From Claveliimonas sp034178805 (GTDB lineage: Bacteria > Bacillota > Clostridia > Lachnospirales > Lachnospiraceae): a stretch of DNA of 64,000 bases. Each line of letters begins with the position of its first letter. The stretch's first letter is position 1. Shown here in pieces: positions 9,185 to 17,971 of the stretch. The notes under the pieces were generated by a model. That model saw only the letters and a program-made list of their open reading frames with translations, did not search any database and was not told the DNA's origin. The position numbers and the translations under genes were made by a program. The DNA lies in assembly GCF_050314255.1 (NCBI RefSeq), contig NZ_JBNPMZ010000003.1, positions 186,001 through 250,000 of the forward strand, written 5' to 3'.

Positions 9185-9214
9185 ATGGCGCTGTTCTTCT
9201 ACAAACAGCGCCAT
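9185..9214. terminator. Bidirectional terminator between convergent GT2 and rmlC
   Basis: A perfect 11-base-pair inverted repeat (ATGGCGCTGTT with AACAGCGCCAT) around an 8-base loop, between two convergent genes that stop at 9172 and 9233. T-rich sequence follows on the plus side. It can serve both strands. Confidence 0.75.
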
Positions 9215-9232
9215 CATTATTTCTGCAAAAAT

Positions 9233-9841
9233 TTAAAAATGAAAAGTATCTTTTAATCCAACCCACTTCTGATCTTTGTCACTTAAGTTAAGAGGAGTCC
9301 CGTCTTCCAGCTGGTATCCTTCTGCCAACGCACTCCCCTGATATTCTCCGGTAAGAGTCGGCCAGGTAATACCGATTTCCGGGTCATTCCATGCAAGACC
9401 TCCCTCATCTCCCGGATGATAGAAATCTGTACATTTATAACAGAACTCTGCAACATCACTCAACACCAGAAATCCATGGGCAAATCCTTCCGGAATGTAG
9501 AACTGCTTCTTATTATCTTCTGTCAATTCGATACCGTACCACTTTCCGTAAGTTTCGCTCTCACTTCGAAGATCCACTGCCACATCAAACACGGATCCCT
9601 TAATGACTCTTACAAGTTTACCCTGTGGAAATTCTTTCTGGAAATGAAGTCCACGGAGAACTCCTTTCGTAGAGCAGGACTGGTTATCCTGCACGAAAAC
9701 CATGTTAAGTCCCGCTTCTTCCATATCTCTCTGATTGTAAGTCTCCATAAAATATCCTCTGGCATCACCATGGACTGCAGGCTCAATTACACAGAGTCCC
9801 TGAATACCTCCGACATTTTTCTCTACTTTAATCTGTCCCAT
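9233..9841 (-). CDS. rmlC: dTDP-4-dehydrorhamnose 3,5-epimerase
   Basis: 202 residues, near the usual 180-200. A cupin-fold epimerase with VHGDARGYFMETYN near the start, LRGLHFQ (about 64-70) with the catalytic His, KLVRVIKGSVFDVAVDLR, and FYIPEGFAHGFLVLSD. It converts dTDP-4-keto-6-deoxyglucose to dTDP-4-keto-L-rhamnose, step three of dTDP-L-rhamnose synthesis. GGAG lies 8 bases upstream. Last gene of the rmlACBD operon, 12 bases after rmlD. Confidence 0.96.
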   Translation of the reverse strand: MGQIKVEKNVGGIQGLCVIEPAVHGDARGYFMETYNQRDMEEAGLNMVFVQDNQSCSTKGVLRGLHFQKEFPQGKLVRVIKGSVFDVAVDLRSESETYGKWYGIELTEDNKKQFYIPEGFAHGFLVLSDVAEFCYKCTDFYHPGDEGGLAWNDPEIGITWPTLTGEYQGSALAEGYQLEDGTPLNLSDKDQKWVGLKDTFHF

Positions 9842-9853
9842 AATCTGTCACTC

Positions 9854-10795
9854 CTAAAATTCTATCTCTTTTAAATATCTTCCAAGCGCATCCTGCCAGG
9901 TAGGAAGTGGTGTGAATCCATTTTCTGCCAGCTTGCTCTTATCCAGTCTGCTGTTAAAAGGTCTGGCTGCCTTGGAAATCCCATATTCTTCCGTTGTCAC
10001 CGGTGTGATACTCACATGTTCTTCTCCATATTCTGTATGTCCCAGTTCCACTGCCTGACGGAAGATCTCTTTTGTAAAATCATACCAGCTGATATATCCG
10101 CCCTCATTAGTCGCATGATAATAGCCGTATTTTTCCGTCTCAATCATATCTACCAGAAGCCTTGCCAGATCAAAAGTATAGGTCGGTGTTCCGATCTGAT
10201 CATTAACAACCTTCAGCTTATCATGGGTTTTTGCCACATTCAGCATAGTCTTTATAAAATTCTTTCCATTTTTACCAAATACCCATGCAATACGGACAAT
10301 AAAATACTTTTCCAGAGTTTCTGATACTGCAAGTTCGCCCTCCAGCTTTGTCTGTCCATAAATATTCAGAGGTTTATAATCCTTACAGTCCGGCTGCCAG
10401 GGTTCTTCCCCCTGACCATCAAACACATAATCTGTACTGATATATACCATCTTACAGTCCAGTTCTTTACAGACCTTAGCAATATTAGCGGTTCCGCCTG
10501 CGTTAATCGCACGCACTTTTTCTACCTTGTCATCATCTTCTGCCATATCCACTGCAGTCCAGGCCGCACAGTGAACGACTACATCCGGAGCCGCCTCTTT
10601 AATAATTCTTTCCACCGCCTCAGCATCCGTAATATCCATCTGCACATAAGGCATCGTGGTTACTGCCGAACCGTCCGCCACGCCGCTGTACTCCGGAGCA
10701 ATATCACTTCCGATTCCCTCATAGCCGCGTCTGGCAAGCTCATTCATCACGTCATGGCCCAGCTGTCCACCTACTCCTGTCACTAAAGCTGTCAT
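9854..10795 (-). CDS. rmlD: dTDP-4-dehydrorhamnose reductase
   Basis: 313 residues, slightly longer than the usual 280-300. A Rossmann SDR with TGVGGQLGHDV at the N-terminus (NADPH binding), YISTDYVFDGQ (strand with Ser-Thr-Asp) and YGQTKLEGE (the YxxxK catalytic pair). It reduces dTDP-4-keto-L-rhamnose to dTDP-L-rhamnose, the final step. Lies between rmlB and rmlC in one operon; GAGAGGGG is upstream of the start. Confidence 0.95.
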   Translation of the reverse strand: MTALVTGVGGQLGHDVMNELARRGYEGIGSDIAPEYSGVADGSAVTTMPYVQMDITDAEAVERIIKEAAPDVVVHCAAWTAVDMAEDDDKVEKVRAINAGGTANIAKVCKELDCKMVYISTDYVFDGQGEEPWQPDCKDYKPLNIYGQTKLEGELAVSETLEKYFIVRIAWVFGKNGKNFIKTMLNVAKTHDKLKVVNDQIGTPTYTFDLARLLVDMIETEKYGYYHATNEGGYISWYDFTKEIFRQAVELGHTEYGEEHVSITPVTTEEYGISKAARPFNSRLDKSKLAENGFTPLPTWQDALGRYLKEIEF

Positions 10796-10819
10796 TCTAT
10801 CTGCCCCTCTCTAACCGGC

Positions 10820-11839
10820 TTAACGGTTTGCATACATTTTTTCATAATAATTCTGGTATTCTCCTGAGATAATGGTCTCCCACCATTCTTTATTATCCAG
10901 ATACCACTGAATTGTCTTTTTAATACCATCTGCAAACATTGTCTCCGGCAGCCAGCCAAGCTCATTGTGAATCTTGGTCGGATCGATAGCATAACGCATA
11001 TCATGTCCTTTACGGTCTGTCACATAAGTAATCAGACTCTCCGGTTTGCCAAGTTCCTTGCAGATAATCTTAACAATATCAATGTTTTTCATCTCATTGT
11101 GTCCGCCAATATTATAAACTTCTCCCACACGGCCTTTATGAATAATCAGGTCAATTGCCTTACAGTGATCTTCTACATACAGCCAGTCTCGGACATTTTC
11201 TCCCTTACCGTATACCGGGAGCGGTTTGTCATTCAATGCATTTGCGATCATAAGCGGAATCAGTTTTTCCGGGAAATGATATGGTCCATAATTATTGGAA
11301 CATCTGCTGATGGTCACAGGAAGACCGTAAGTTCTGTGATATGCCAGAACTAATAAGTCTGCTGCTGCTTTGGATGAGCTGTATGGACTGCTGGTGTGAA
11401 TCGGTGTTTCCTCTGTAAAGAAAAGATCCGGTCTGTCAAGAGGCAGGTCACCATACACTTCATCAGTAGATACCTGATGATAACGGGTAATTCCATACTT
11501 TCTGCAGGCATCCATAAGCACTGCAGTTCCCTTAATATTAGTATCCAGAAATACCTCCGGATTCTCGATAGAACGGTCAACATGACTTTCCGCAGCAAAG
11601 TTGACAACGATGTCCGGATGCTCTTCCTCAAATAATCTGTATACAGCTTCGCGGTCTGTAATGCTTTCTTTTACAAACCGGAAATTCGGATTATCCATTA
11701 CCGGTGCCAGTGTTGATAAATTGCCTGCATAAGTCAGACAGTCCAGACATACGATTCTATAATCCGGATACTTATCCAGCATATGAAATATAAAGTTACT
11801 TCCAATAAATCCGGCTCCGCCGGTTACAATAATTGTCAT
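10820..11839 (-). CDS. rmlB: dTDP-glucose 4,6-dehydratase
   Basis: 339 residues, typical length. An extended SDR with TGGAGFIGSNF (NAD binding), AAESHVDRSI, STDEVYGDL (catalytic Thr, Asp, Glu) and YSSSKAAADLL (YxxxK). It converts dTDP-glucose to dTDP-4-keto-6-deoxyglucose, step two of the rhamnose pathway. Strong GAGGAG ribosome site. Between rmlA and rmlD, in pathway context. Confidence 0.96.
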   Translation of the reverse strand: MTIIVTGGAGFIGSNFIFHMLDKYPDYRIVCLDCLTYAGNLSTLAPVMDNPNFRFVKESITDREAVYRLFEEEHPDIVVNFAAESHVDRSIENPEVFLDTNIKGTAVLMDACRKYGITRYHQVSTDEVYGDLPLDRPDLFFTEETPIHTSSPYSSSKAAADLLVLAYHRTYGLPVTISRCSNNYGPYHFPEKLIPLMIANALNDKPLPVYGKGENVRDWLYVEDHCKAIDLIIHKGRVGEVYNIGGHNEMKNIDIVKIICKELGKPESLITYVTDRKGHDMRYAIDPTKIHNELGWLPETMFADGIKKTIQWYLDNKEWWETIISGEYQNYYEKMYANR

Positions 11840-11890
11840 TTTTTCGTCTCCTCTTCGTTATAATCTACTTTTTTAGTAAAAATATCCAGC

Positions 11891-12787
11891 CTAGTACAGA
11901 TTTTCCTGATATTTACCATCCAGGACATCTTTTAAATACTGTCCGTACTGATTCTTTTTCAGGACTTCATACACTTCCAGAACGTCTTCCCTGGTAATCC
12001 AGCCATTCAGATATGCAATCTCTTCCAGGCAGGCAATTTTACGATGCTGGTGGGATTCTACCGTTTTTACAAAATTGGTAGCATCTACCAGACTCTCATG
12101 TGTTCCTGTATCCAGCCAGGTAAATCCCTGTCCCAGGAGTTCCACATTCAACTGATTATCTTCCAGATAAATACGGTTCAGATCCGTAATCTCCAATTCA
12201 CCACGCTTACCGGGCTTCAGCCCTTTCGCATACTCTACTACCTTATTGTCATAGAAATAAAGTCCCGTTACACAGTAATTGCTCTTCGGATGTTCCGGTT
12301 TTTCTTCAATAGAGATAGCCTTTCCATCACGGTCAAATTCCACAATACCGAAGCGTTCCGGATCATCTACATAGTATCCAAATACAGTTGCACCCTTGCC
12401 GGATTCCGCATTCTTCACTGCGGCTCTCAATCGTTTTTTCAGGCCGTGACCGGCAAAAATATTATCTCCGAGCACCATTGCCACTGTATCATCTCCAATA
12501 AACTCTTCACCGATAATGAAAGCCTGAGCCAGTCCATCCGGGCTTGGCTGAACCGCATAAGTCAGATTGACACCAAACTGATGTCCGTCTCCTAACAACT
12601 CTTTAAATCTCGGCGTATCCTGTGGAGTAGAAATAATTAAAATATCCCGGATTCCCGCACTCATAAGCACGGACATCGGATAATAGATCATCGGCTTGTC
12701 ATAAATTGGCAATAACTGTTTGGATGTTACCATGGTAAGAGGATACAGACGTGTGCCGGAACCTCCTGCTAAAATAATACCTTTCAT
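11891..12787 (-). CDS. rmlA: Glucose-1-phosphate thymidylyltransferase
   Basis: 298 residues from the ATG at 12785-12787, which has AGGAGG 7 bases upstream; an in-frame ATG eight codons earlier has no ribosome site. The signature GGSGTRLYPLT (about 8-18) begins the nucleotidyltransferase fold, followed by KQLLPIYDKPMIYYP and VLGDNIFAG. It makes dTDP-glucose from dTTP and glucose-1-phosphate, the committed step to dTDP-L-rhamnose, and in this family is feedback-inhibited by the end product. First gene of rmlACBD. A palindrome at 12847-12867 lies between it and the ChW/M23 gene. Confidence 0.96.
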   Translation of the reverse strand: MKGIILAGGSGTRLYPLTMVTSKQLLPIYDKPMIYYPMSVLMSAGIRDILIISTPQDTPRFKELLGDGHQFGVNLTYAVQPSPDGLAQAFIIGEEFIGDDTVAMVLGDNIFAGHGLKKRLRAAVKNAESGKGATVFGYYVDDPERFGIVEFDRDGKAISIEEKPEHPKSNYCVTGLYFYDNKVVEYAKGLKPGKRGELEITDLNRIYLEDNQLNVELLGQGFTWLDTGTHESLVDATNFVKTVESHQHRKIACLEEIAYLNGWITREDVLEVYEVLKKNQYGQYLKDVLDGKYQENLY

Positions 12788-12846
12788 TTGAAACCTCCTA
12801 GTAAAATTCAAAACAACTATAGATTATCACTTTAGCCACATTATAA

Positions 12847-12867
12847 AAGGTGACCTTAGGTCACCTT
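12847..12867 (-). terminator. Perfect 9-bp palindrome upstream of rmlA (terminator or operator)
   Basis: AAGGTGACC and GGTCACCTT flank a 3-base centre, giving a perfect hairpin followed on the minus strand by TTTTATAATG. It lies 22 bases past the stop of the ChW/M23 gene, so it probably terminates that operon. The T-run runs into a TATAAT, so the repeat also sits where an rmlA promoter spacer could be. Terminator is the simpler reading. Confidence 0.55.
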
Positions 12868-12888
12868 CAAGCCTTTTTTTCAATTTTT

Positions 12889-14973
12889 TTATTCACTGAG
12901 GTATAATCTTGGATCTACCGGTGTTCCATCCTCCCACACTTCAAAATGAAGATGAGCTCCTGTTACAATACCGGTGGAACCGACTTCGGCAATTTTGGCG
13001 CCAACAAATACAGTATCACCTTTTTCAACATTTATTACACTGCAATGCTGATATAAGGTTATTAATCCGTTCTGATGGTCAATTTTCAAATATTTTCCTC
13101 TGGCATCATTCTCAGCAACCTCAATCACTACTCCTGTCGCCGCAGCATAGATTGGAGTTCCTTCCGGTGCCGCATAATCGCGCCCTTTGTGATTAGTGGA
13201 TGCGCCATCCGTCGGTGCATCCCTTCCGCCAAATTCACTTGTAACGATTCCATCCGGACACGGGTTACATAAAGCAGCCGCCTCAGACTCTTCCCGATAT
13301 GCATTTTCTTCCATCCCCGGACCACTCTGATTTCTTGGTACTAATTGAACCTGGATTGCACTGATTCCTTTTTTCTTTCCTGTCATTCCCGCCGGTTCTC
13401 CATCTGCAGTCCAGCCAAGCCAGCCAAAGGTTTCCATGCAAACCCGGTAATATACATGATATAGCTTTTCCAGATTACCGGCAAGTTCGACCTCAATCAC
13501 CTGAAGATACTTTTCATCATCAGAATCTCCTGCATAACCGCCCTGTTCGGTCCAAGCCGTCCAGTCACCATTGTAAGGTTTTACCCGGTACAGAATTGTA
13601 CCGGACGGAACGCTGCCGCCATCCGTACTCAGATCAATGCCAAAGCTCTCCAGCTTATGATTTCCTTCCGCATCTCCCAGTACCTGCCCATTTCCAGTTA
13701 CGCACAATTCATTATTTTCGATAACATTATCCTCGGAATCTTCTATCAGGATTGTTCCAAATAAAGTGACATTTTCGTCAGGAATCAAAGAAACAAAAGA
13801 TTCGCCGCCTTCCATATCATTTTCCTGTGAATCCTTGCTGATTACTTTAATTTCAATTGCTTCCAGACGCTTTGAAAACCCCTCTGTTCCGGAAGCCTCA
13901 CCATCTTTTGCCCAGTCCAGCCATCCAAGGCTCTGACTATGTACCCTGTAATATACACTATAATGCTCTGCCAGTTCCCCTGTCAGACGGATTCGAATTG
14001 CCTCTAAACGTTTCGATTCGCCGCTCGTACCGCTCATCTCTCCATCACTTACCCAATCCTGCCAGCCATAGCTCTGCACATGGGTCTGATATTCAATCCC
14101 ACCGTCATATCCCCATCTATCTGTATCGTACAAATGGATACGTATACCTTCCAGACGCTTTGCCTCACCGGATGTACCGCTCATCTCTCCGTCAGATACC
14201 CAGTCCTGCCAGCCATATTCCTGCACATGGGTCTGATACTGAACACCCGGGCAGATGTATGATCCTCCCGTTTCTCCCGGTGCCTGACCATTTTTCTCTA
14301 CCAGTACAACCTCTATACATTCCAGTCTCTTCGCATATGACGCAGTTCCTGCTTTTTCACCATTCTTTGCCCATCCAAGCCAGCCGTAGCTCTGCGCATG
14401 AACCCGATAATAGATATCATACTGATTCTTTAGTTCTCCCGTCAAACGGATCTGGATTGCTTCCAGACGCTTTGCCTCACCGGTCGTTCCGCTTAAAGCT
14501 CCGTCGGAAACCCAATCCTGCCAGCCATAGCTTTGTACATGGGTACGATATTCGATTCCCCCCGCGTATGTGGAATTAGAAATATTTAATTCAATCGCTT
14601 CTAATCGCTTTGCCTCGCCTGTCGTACCGGCACTCTCTCCATTTTTCTTTGTAGACTGCCAGCCATAGCTCTGTACATGTACTCTGTATGTAACATCCGG
14701 TGCCGCAGTACTGACCGAAGCCAAATCACTCTCCAGGTTTTCTGGTGTCTCCGTTAATGTATCACCCTGGACTATATTATCCTGAGCCGTATCACCCTGA
14801 ACAGTATCATCCCGAGCAATATCATCCCGAGCAGAGCTCTCTTCTTCTACGCCTTCAACTGCTGTTTCCTCCGTCCCAACAGCATCCTCTTTCTCTTCCG
14901 CTGCCCAGACTGTCCCGGTTGAGCCTGCCACCATCGTAAATGCCAGCATAACTGCCAATATTTTCTTCTTCAT
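12889..14973 (-). CDS. Secreted M23 (LytM-type) peptidase with nine ChW repeats
   Basis: 694 residues from the ATG at 14971-14973 (start of MKKKILAV and a clear signal peptide ending WAAE). A second ATG three codons upstream is also possible, with AGGAG nearby. After a linker carrying five 5-residue repeats come nine ChW repeats (about 90-560): six canonical with HVQSYGWQ or HAQSYGW cores and RLEAI ends, three degenerate. The C-terminal M23 domain (about 585-694) has HKGRDYAAPEG and HLHFEVW, the zinc-binding HxxxD and HxH motifs, so it should be an active peptidoglycan endopeptidase. It is the last gene of the polysaccharide operon, 19 bases after the MerR-methyltransferase gene, suggesting co-expression of wall cutting with polymer synthesis. 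Confidence 0.9.
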   Translation of the reverse strand: MKKKILAVMLAFTMVAGSTGTVWAAEEKEDAVGTEETAVEGVEEESSARDDIARDDTVQGDTAQDNIVQGDTLTETPENLESDLASVSTAAPDVTYRVHVQSYGWQSTKKNGESAGTTGEAKRLEAIELNISNSTYAGGIEYRTHVQSYGWQDWVSDGALSGTTGEAKRLEAIQIRLTGELKNQYDIYYRVHAQSYGWLGWAKNGEKAGTASYAKRLECIEVVLVEKNGQAPGETGGSYICPGVQYQTHVQEYGWQDWVSDGEMSGTSGEAKRLEGIRIHLYDTDRWGYDGGIEYQTHVQSYGWQDWVSDGEMSGTSGESKRLEAIRIRLTGELAEHYSVYYRVHSQSLGWLDWAKDGEASGTEGFSKRLEAIEIKVISKDSQENDMEGGESFVSLIPDENVTLFGTILIEDSEDNVIENNELCVTGNGQVLGDAEGNHKLESFGIDLSTDGGSVPSGTILYRVKPYNGDWTAWTEQGGYAGDSDDEKYLQVIEVELAGNLEKLYHVYYRVCMETFGWLGWTADGEPAGMTGKKKGISAIQVQLVPRNQSGPGMEENAYREESEAAALCNPCPDGIVTSEFGGRDAPTDGASTNHKGRDYAAPEGTPIYAAATGVVIEVAENDARGKYLKIDHQNGLITLYQHCSVINVEKGDTVFVGAKIAEVGSTGIVTGAHLHFEVWEDGTPVDPRLYLSE
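14759..14833 (-). repeat. Five tandem 15-bp repeats in the linker of the ChW/M23 gene
   Basis: Five back-to-back 15-base units encode ARDDI, ARDDT, VQGDT, AQDNI and VQGDT. Each keeps the reading frame, so copy-number changes would lengthen or shorten the acidic linker between signal peptide and first ChW repeat without breaking the protein. Confidence 0.8.
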
Positions 14974-14992
14974 CTTGTGCATCACTCCTAAT

Positions 14993-16180
14993 CTAAATCC
15001 TCTTCGACGAAATAAAAAATCCTGCATCTTTTGTAATATGAAATCCACCCTCAGTCTTTTTTTTGACAAAATTTCTGAATTCACTGTATCTGTTAGAAAG
15101 ATACTGTCCCTGATTACCGTGGCAGGAAAGTACATATGCAATCAATGGTTCCGGTTCCGTAACCGTCAGCTCGTCCTCGTAAGATTCCCACCGGACTTCT
15201 TCAAAACAGGCTTCCAGAATCTGAGACCCATTTTCTCTTCCGAAACGTTCATACAGACGCTCCGCAGACAAAACAATTCTGTCGTCAAATTTCTGAACCA
15301 GCTGGCTGACTTCTCTCATATGGCTGCTGCCGTATGTACTGCACAGAAACTGACCTCCCGGTTTTAACACCCTTTTTACTTCCTGCGACACCTGTTCAAT
15401 ATGATCACAATAAAACAGCACATGATTTGCCACGACCATATCAAAAGTATCATTTTCAAAGGGAATTTTATGACAATCAAAAACCTGAAATTGAAATCTC
15501 CGATCTCCAGTCCCGATTTCACGCCTTGCATCTCGCACGATCCCCTCTGAAATATCCGACAGAATAATACTAACACTTTCCGGAACTTTTTTCAAATTTA
15601 CTTTCCACAATTCCCCGTCACCACACCCAATCTCAATGATTTTCATCCCGGGACGGACATCCATTTTCTCATAAATCCATGGAAACCAGCCTTTTTTATT
15701 TCTGGAATACAGGCTGTGAAGATTGATTCTTGCAGAAATATTCGATGCATCCTGATATTGATTCTTCAGACTTTTTTCCATTCCGGTCAGATGAATCAGA
15801 TCCAGCATATTGCTCCAGTCAATCGTCTTTTCCGTCTGAATCGCTTTGACTGTATTCTGAATTGCCTGTTCTACCAGCTGCATCTGTTCAATCCGGTCTT
15901 TCACAAGCTTCAGCTGCATATTCAATGAACTCAGCATAAAATGGCAGTCTGCACCTGCTATTGTCATTTCCCGGATATCATCCAGCGAAAATCCCAGATA
16001 CTTCAGGAGTAAAATCTGCTGAAGTTTCGCAAAATCCTCATCCGTATAAAAACGAGCCCCCGCTTCCGTAACCAGCGAGGGCTTCAATATATTCTGTTTA
16101 TCATAATATCGAACTGTCCTCAGGGTCACATGGGCCATGCGCGCAAACTCCCCTGAAGAATAATAACCTTCTTTTTTCAT
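14993..16180 (-). CDS. MerR-type DNA-binding domain fused to a class I SAM methyltransferase
   Basis: 395 residues. Residues 1-75 form a MerR winged helix-turn-helix (SSGEFARMAHVTLRTVRYYDKQ, then FYTDEDFAKLQQILLLKYLGFSLDDI), followed by a coiled dimerisation helix (about 85-120). Residues about 165-300 are a methyltransferase with motif I IIEIGCGDGELW, FDMVVANHVLFY and RVLKPGGQFLCSTYGS. The effector domain of ordinary MerR proteins is thus replaced by an enzyme, an arrangement met in other Firmicutes but with no characterised function known to me. The ATG overlaps the stop of the tandem GT gene (TAATG). Possible roles are a regulator sensing SAM or a substrate, or a methyltransferase whose DNA-binding part is secondary. 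Confidence 0.85.
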   Translation of the reverse strand: MKKEGYYSSGEFARMAHVTLRTVRYYDKQNILKPSLVTEAGARFYTDEDFAKLQQILLLKYLGFSLDDIREMTIAGADCHFMLSSLNMQLKLVKDRIEQMQLVEQAIQNTVKAIQTEKTIDWSNMLDLIHLTGMEKSLKNQYQDASNISARINLHSLYSRNKKGWFPWIYEKMDVRPGMKIIEIGCGDGELWKVNLKKVPESVSIILSDISEGIVRDARREIGTGDRRFQFQVFDCHKIPFENDTFDMVVANHVLFYCDHIEQVSQEVKRVLKPGGQFLCSTYGSSHMREVSQLVQKFDDRIVLSAERLYERFGRENGSQILEACFEEVRWESYEDELTVTEPEPLIAYVLSCHGNQGQYLSNRYSEFRNFVKKKTEGGFHITKDAGFFISSKRI

Positions 16181-17958
16181 TATCTGATCTCCCGCACTGA
16201 AAAATCAGGTCTGTCAAGTGTCAGGTTTCTGTTATAGTAAGGATCTCCGTCAACAATATATTTCTTCCATCTTTTCCTTAACAATAACTTTTCCCTTTCA
16301 AACCGCCCTTTATTCTCCGGTGTTTCATCTGAGCCCCGGGTCTTAGATTCATGATGATAAGCACATGTATACGGGTCATACACTACCAGTTTACCGTTTT
16401 CTCTCACCCGCAGACACAGATCAACATCATTAAATGCGACTTCAAACATCTCATCAAAGCCATTAACAGCCTGGAATACTTCCTTTTTCACCATCATGCA
16501 TGCTGCCGTTACAGCACTGTAATCCTGCATACAGACAATTCTTGAAAAATAACCCTGCTGTCCTCTTGGCTGTCCGATAAATGCATGCCCGGCAATTCCG
16601 GAATATCCCATGATCACACCGGCATGCTGAACCGTATGATCCGGGAAATAAAGCAGGCTGCCCACGATACCCACATCGTCTCTTTGACATACAGAGAGCA
16701 TTTCTCTTAAAAAGTTCTTACTGATCCACTCAATATCATTGTTCAGGAACAACAGATACTCTCCTCTGGCATGAACTGCTCCCCAGTTATTAATAGCAGC
16801 ATAATTAAATTTATCTTTCCAGTACAGTACACGAATATTTTCACATGTTTTCTCAAGCTCCTGATAATATAAGAATGTCTCATTCTGTACACTGTTATTC
16901 TCAATAATCAGAATTTCATAATAATCGTATCCTGCTTTTTCCCTGATTGCTTCCAGACATTTTCGCAGGTCCTCCACATGATCCTTATTCGGAATAATAA
17001 TCGTAACCTCCGGCTTTTGCAATAATCTGTATTTTGTCCGGTATATCCCCGGATACTTTGTCTTTTTCACAACCGCATCAATGTGCTGATTCTGATAATA
17101 ATCCCGAAGGGCTCTCTCCCCCGCATCAGAAGCGTAATCTTTCTTGTCCAGCCCCTGGGCGGTTGAATTCTCATGTGATCTCCAGTGATACAATACATAC
17201 GGTATATGAACAATCTTATCGGTAACAGAAACACATCTCAGAAGGAAATCATAATCCTGTGCCCCATCGTATTCGGAACGAATCTCTCCAACCTGATTCA
17301 GAAGTGTCTTTTTCACCACAACAAGGTGACAGATATAGTTCATGGATAACAACAGATCTTTATTATAATCTGATTTGAAATGGGGCTGGAAGAACTTCTT
17401 CCCATCTGCCGACACCTTGTCCTCATCGGAATAGAGGAGCTCCGCATCCGGATCTGCATTCAGATACTCAACAACTCTGAACAAAGCCTCCCTGGACAGC
17501 AGATCATCGTGATCCATAAACGCAATGTAATCACCGGTACAAATCCGAAGCGCCTGATTCGTATTCCGGGAAATATTCAATCTGTCAAAGCTGGTCACCA
17601 CTTTGATCCTCGCATCTTTTCTGCAGTATTCCTCTATTAATCCCTGCAGCGGCGAGTCTTTTCCGCTGCCGTCAGACAGACATAGCTCCCAATTCTGATA
17701 AGTCTGAGCACGTACCGACTCTACCATACTTCGAAAATACGGTTCCGGTGTCCTGTAAAGCGGAACAACAATTGATATTTTGGGCATAAGTGAAAAAATT
17801 TTTTCCTTCTGCCGACTCAATTCTTCCTTCAATGGTTCTGTATGACGACGGAACCGGTCATAACTTCTCTGTTCACAGCGCATGATTTTTTTTACACTAT
17901 GTTTAATGAAATACTTCAATCCGTATTGCCTGTAATACTCTATAGCCCGATTACCCAT
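16180..17958 (-). CDS. Tandem-domain GT2 glycosyltransferase
   Basis: 592 residues with two GT-A domains. The first (about 58-300) has ISIVVPLYRTPEPYF, MDHDDLL (DxD) and LLYSDEDKV. The second (about 330-560) has VTIIIPNKDHVEDL, NND as the DxD equivalent, and FNDVDLCLR. Two-domain GT2 proteins of this type often build alternating or two-linkage backbones such as rhamnans. A cytoplasmic enzyme acting on a lipid-linked acceptor, in the same operon as the ABC exporter. Donor and linkage cannot be read from sequence. AAGGA lies upstream of the ATG. Confidence 0.88.
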   Translation of the reverse strand: MGNRAIEYYRQYGLKYFIKHSVKKIMRCEQRSYDRFRRHTEPLKEELSRQKEKIFSLMPKISIVVPLYRTPEPYFRSMVESVRAQTYQNWELCLSDGSGKDSPLQGLIEEYCRKDARIKVVTSFDRLNISRNTNQALRICTGDYIAFMDHDDLLSREALFRVVEYLNADPDAELLYSDEDKVSADGKKFFQPHFKSDYNKDLLLSMNYICHLVVVKKTLLNQVGEIRSEYDGAQDYDFLLRCVSVTDKIVHIPYVLYHWRSHENSTAQGLDKKDYASDAGERALRDYYQNQHIDAVVKKTKYPGIYRTKYRLLQKPEVTIIIPNKDHVEDLRKCLEAIREKAGYDYYEILIIENNSVQNETFLYYQELEKTCENIRVLYWKDKFNYAAINNWGAVHARGEYLLFLNNDIEWISKNFLREMLSVCQRDDVGIVGSLLYFPDHTVQHAGVIMGYSGIAGHAFIGQPRGQQGYFSRIVCMQDYSAVTAACMMVKKEVFQAVNGFDEMFEVAFNDVDLCLRVRENGKLVVYDPYTCAYHHESKTRGSDETPENKGRFEREKLLLRKRWKKYIVDGDPYYNRNLTLDRPDFSVREIR

Positions 17959-17971
17959 TTTGTTTTATCCT

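Noticed and set aside
13857..14579. 240-residue plus-strand open frame across the ChW region
   Set aside because: ChW coding sequence is biased so that antisense frames stay open; codon pattern and homology support the minus-strand ChW/M23 gene.
14745..14939. Plus-strand frame with YHPEQ-like repeats
   Set aside because: It is the antisense of the tandem 15-bp repeats in the ChW/M23 gene and has no ribosome site or independent support.
14974..15141. Longer N-terminus of the ChW/M23 protein
   Set aside because: It overlaps the end of the MerR-methyltransferase gene and would bury the signal peptide that starts at MKKKILAV.
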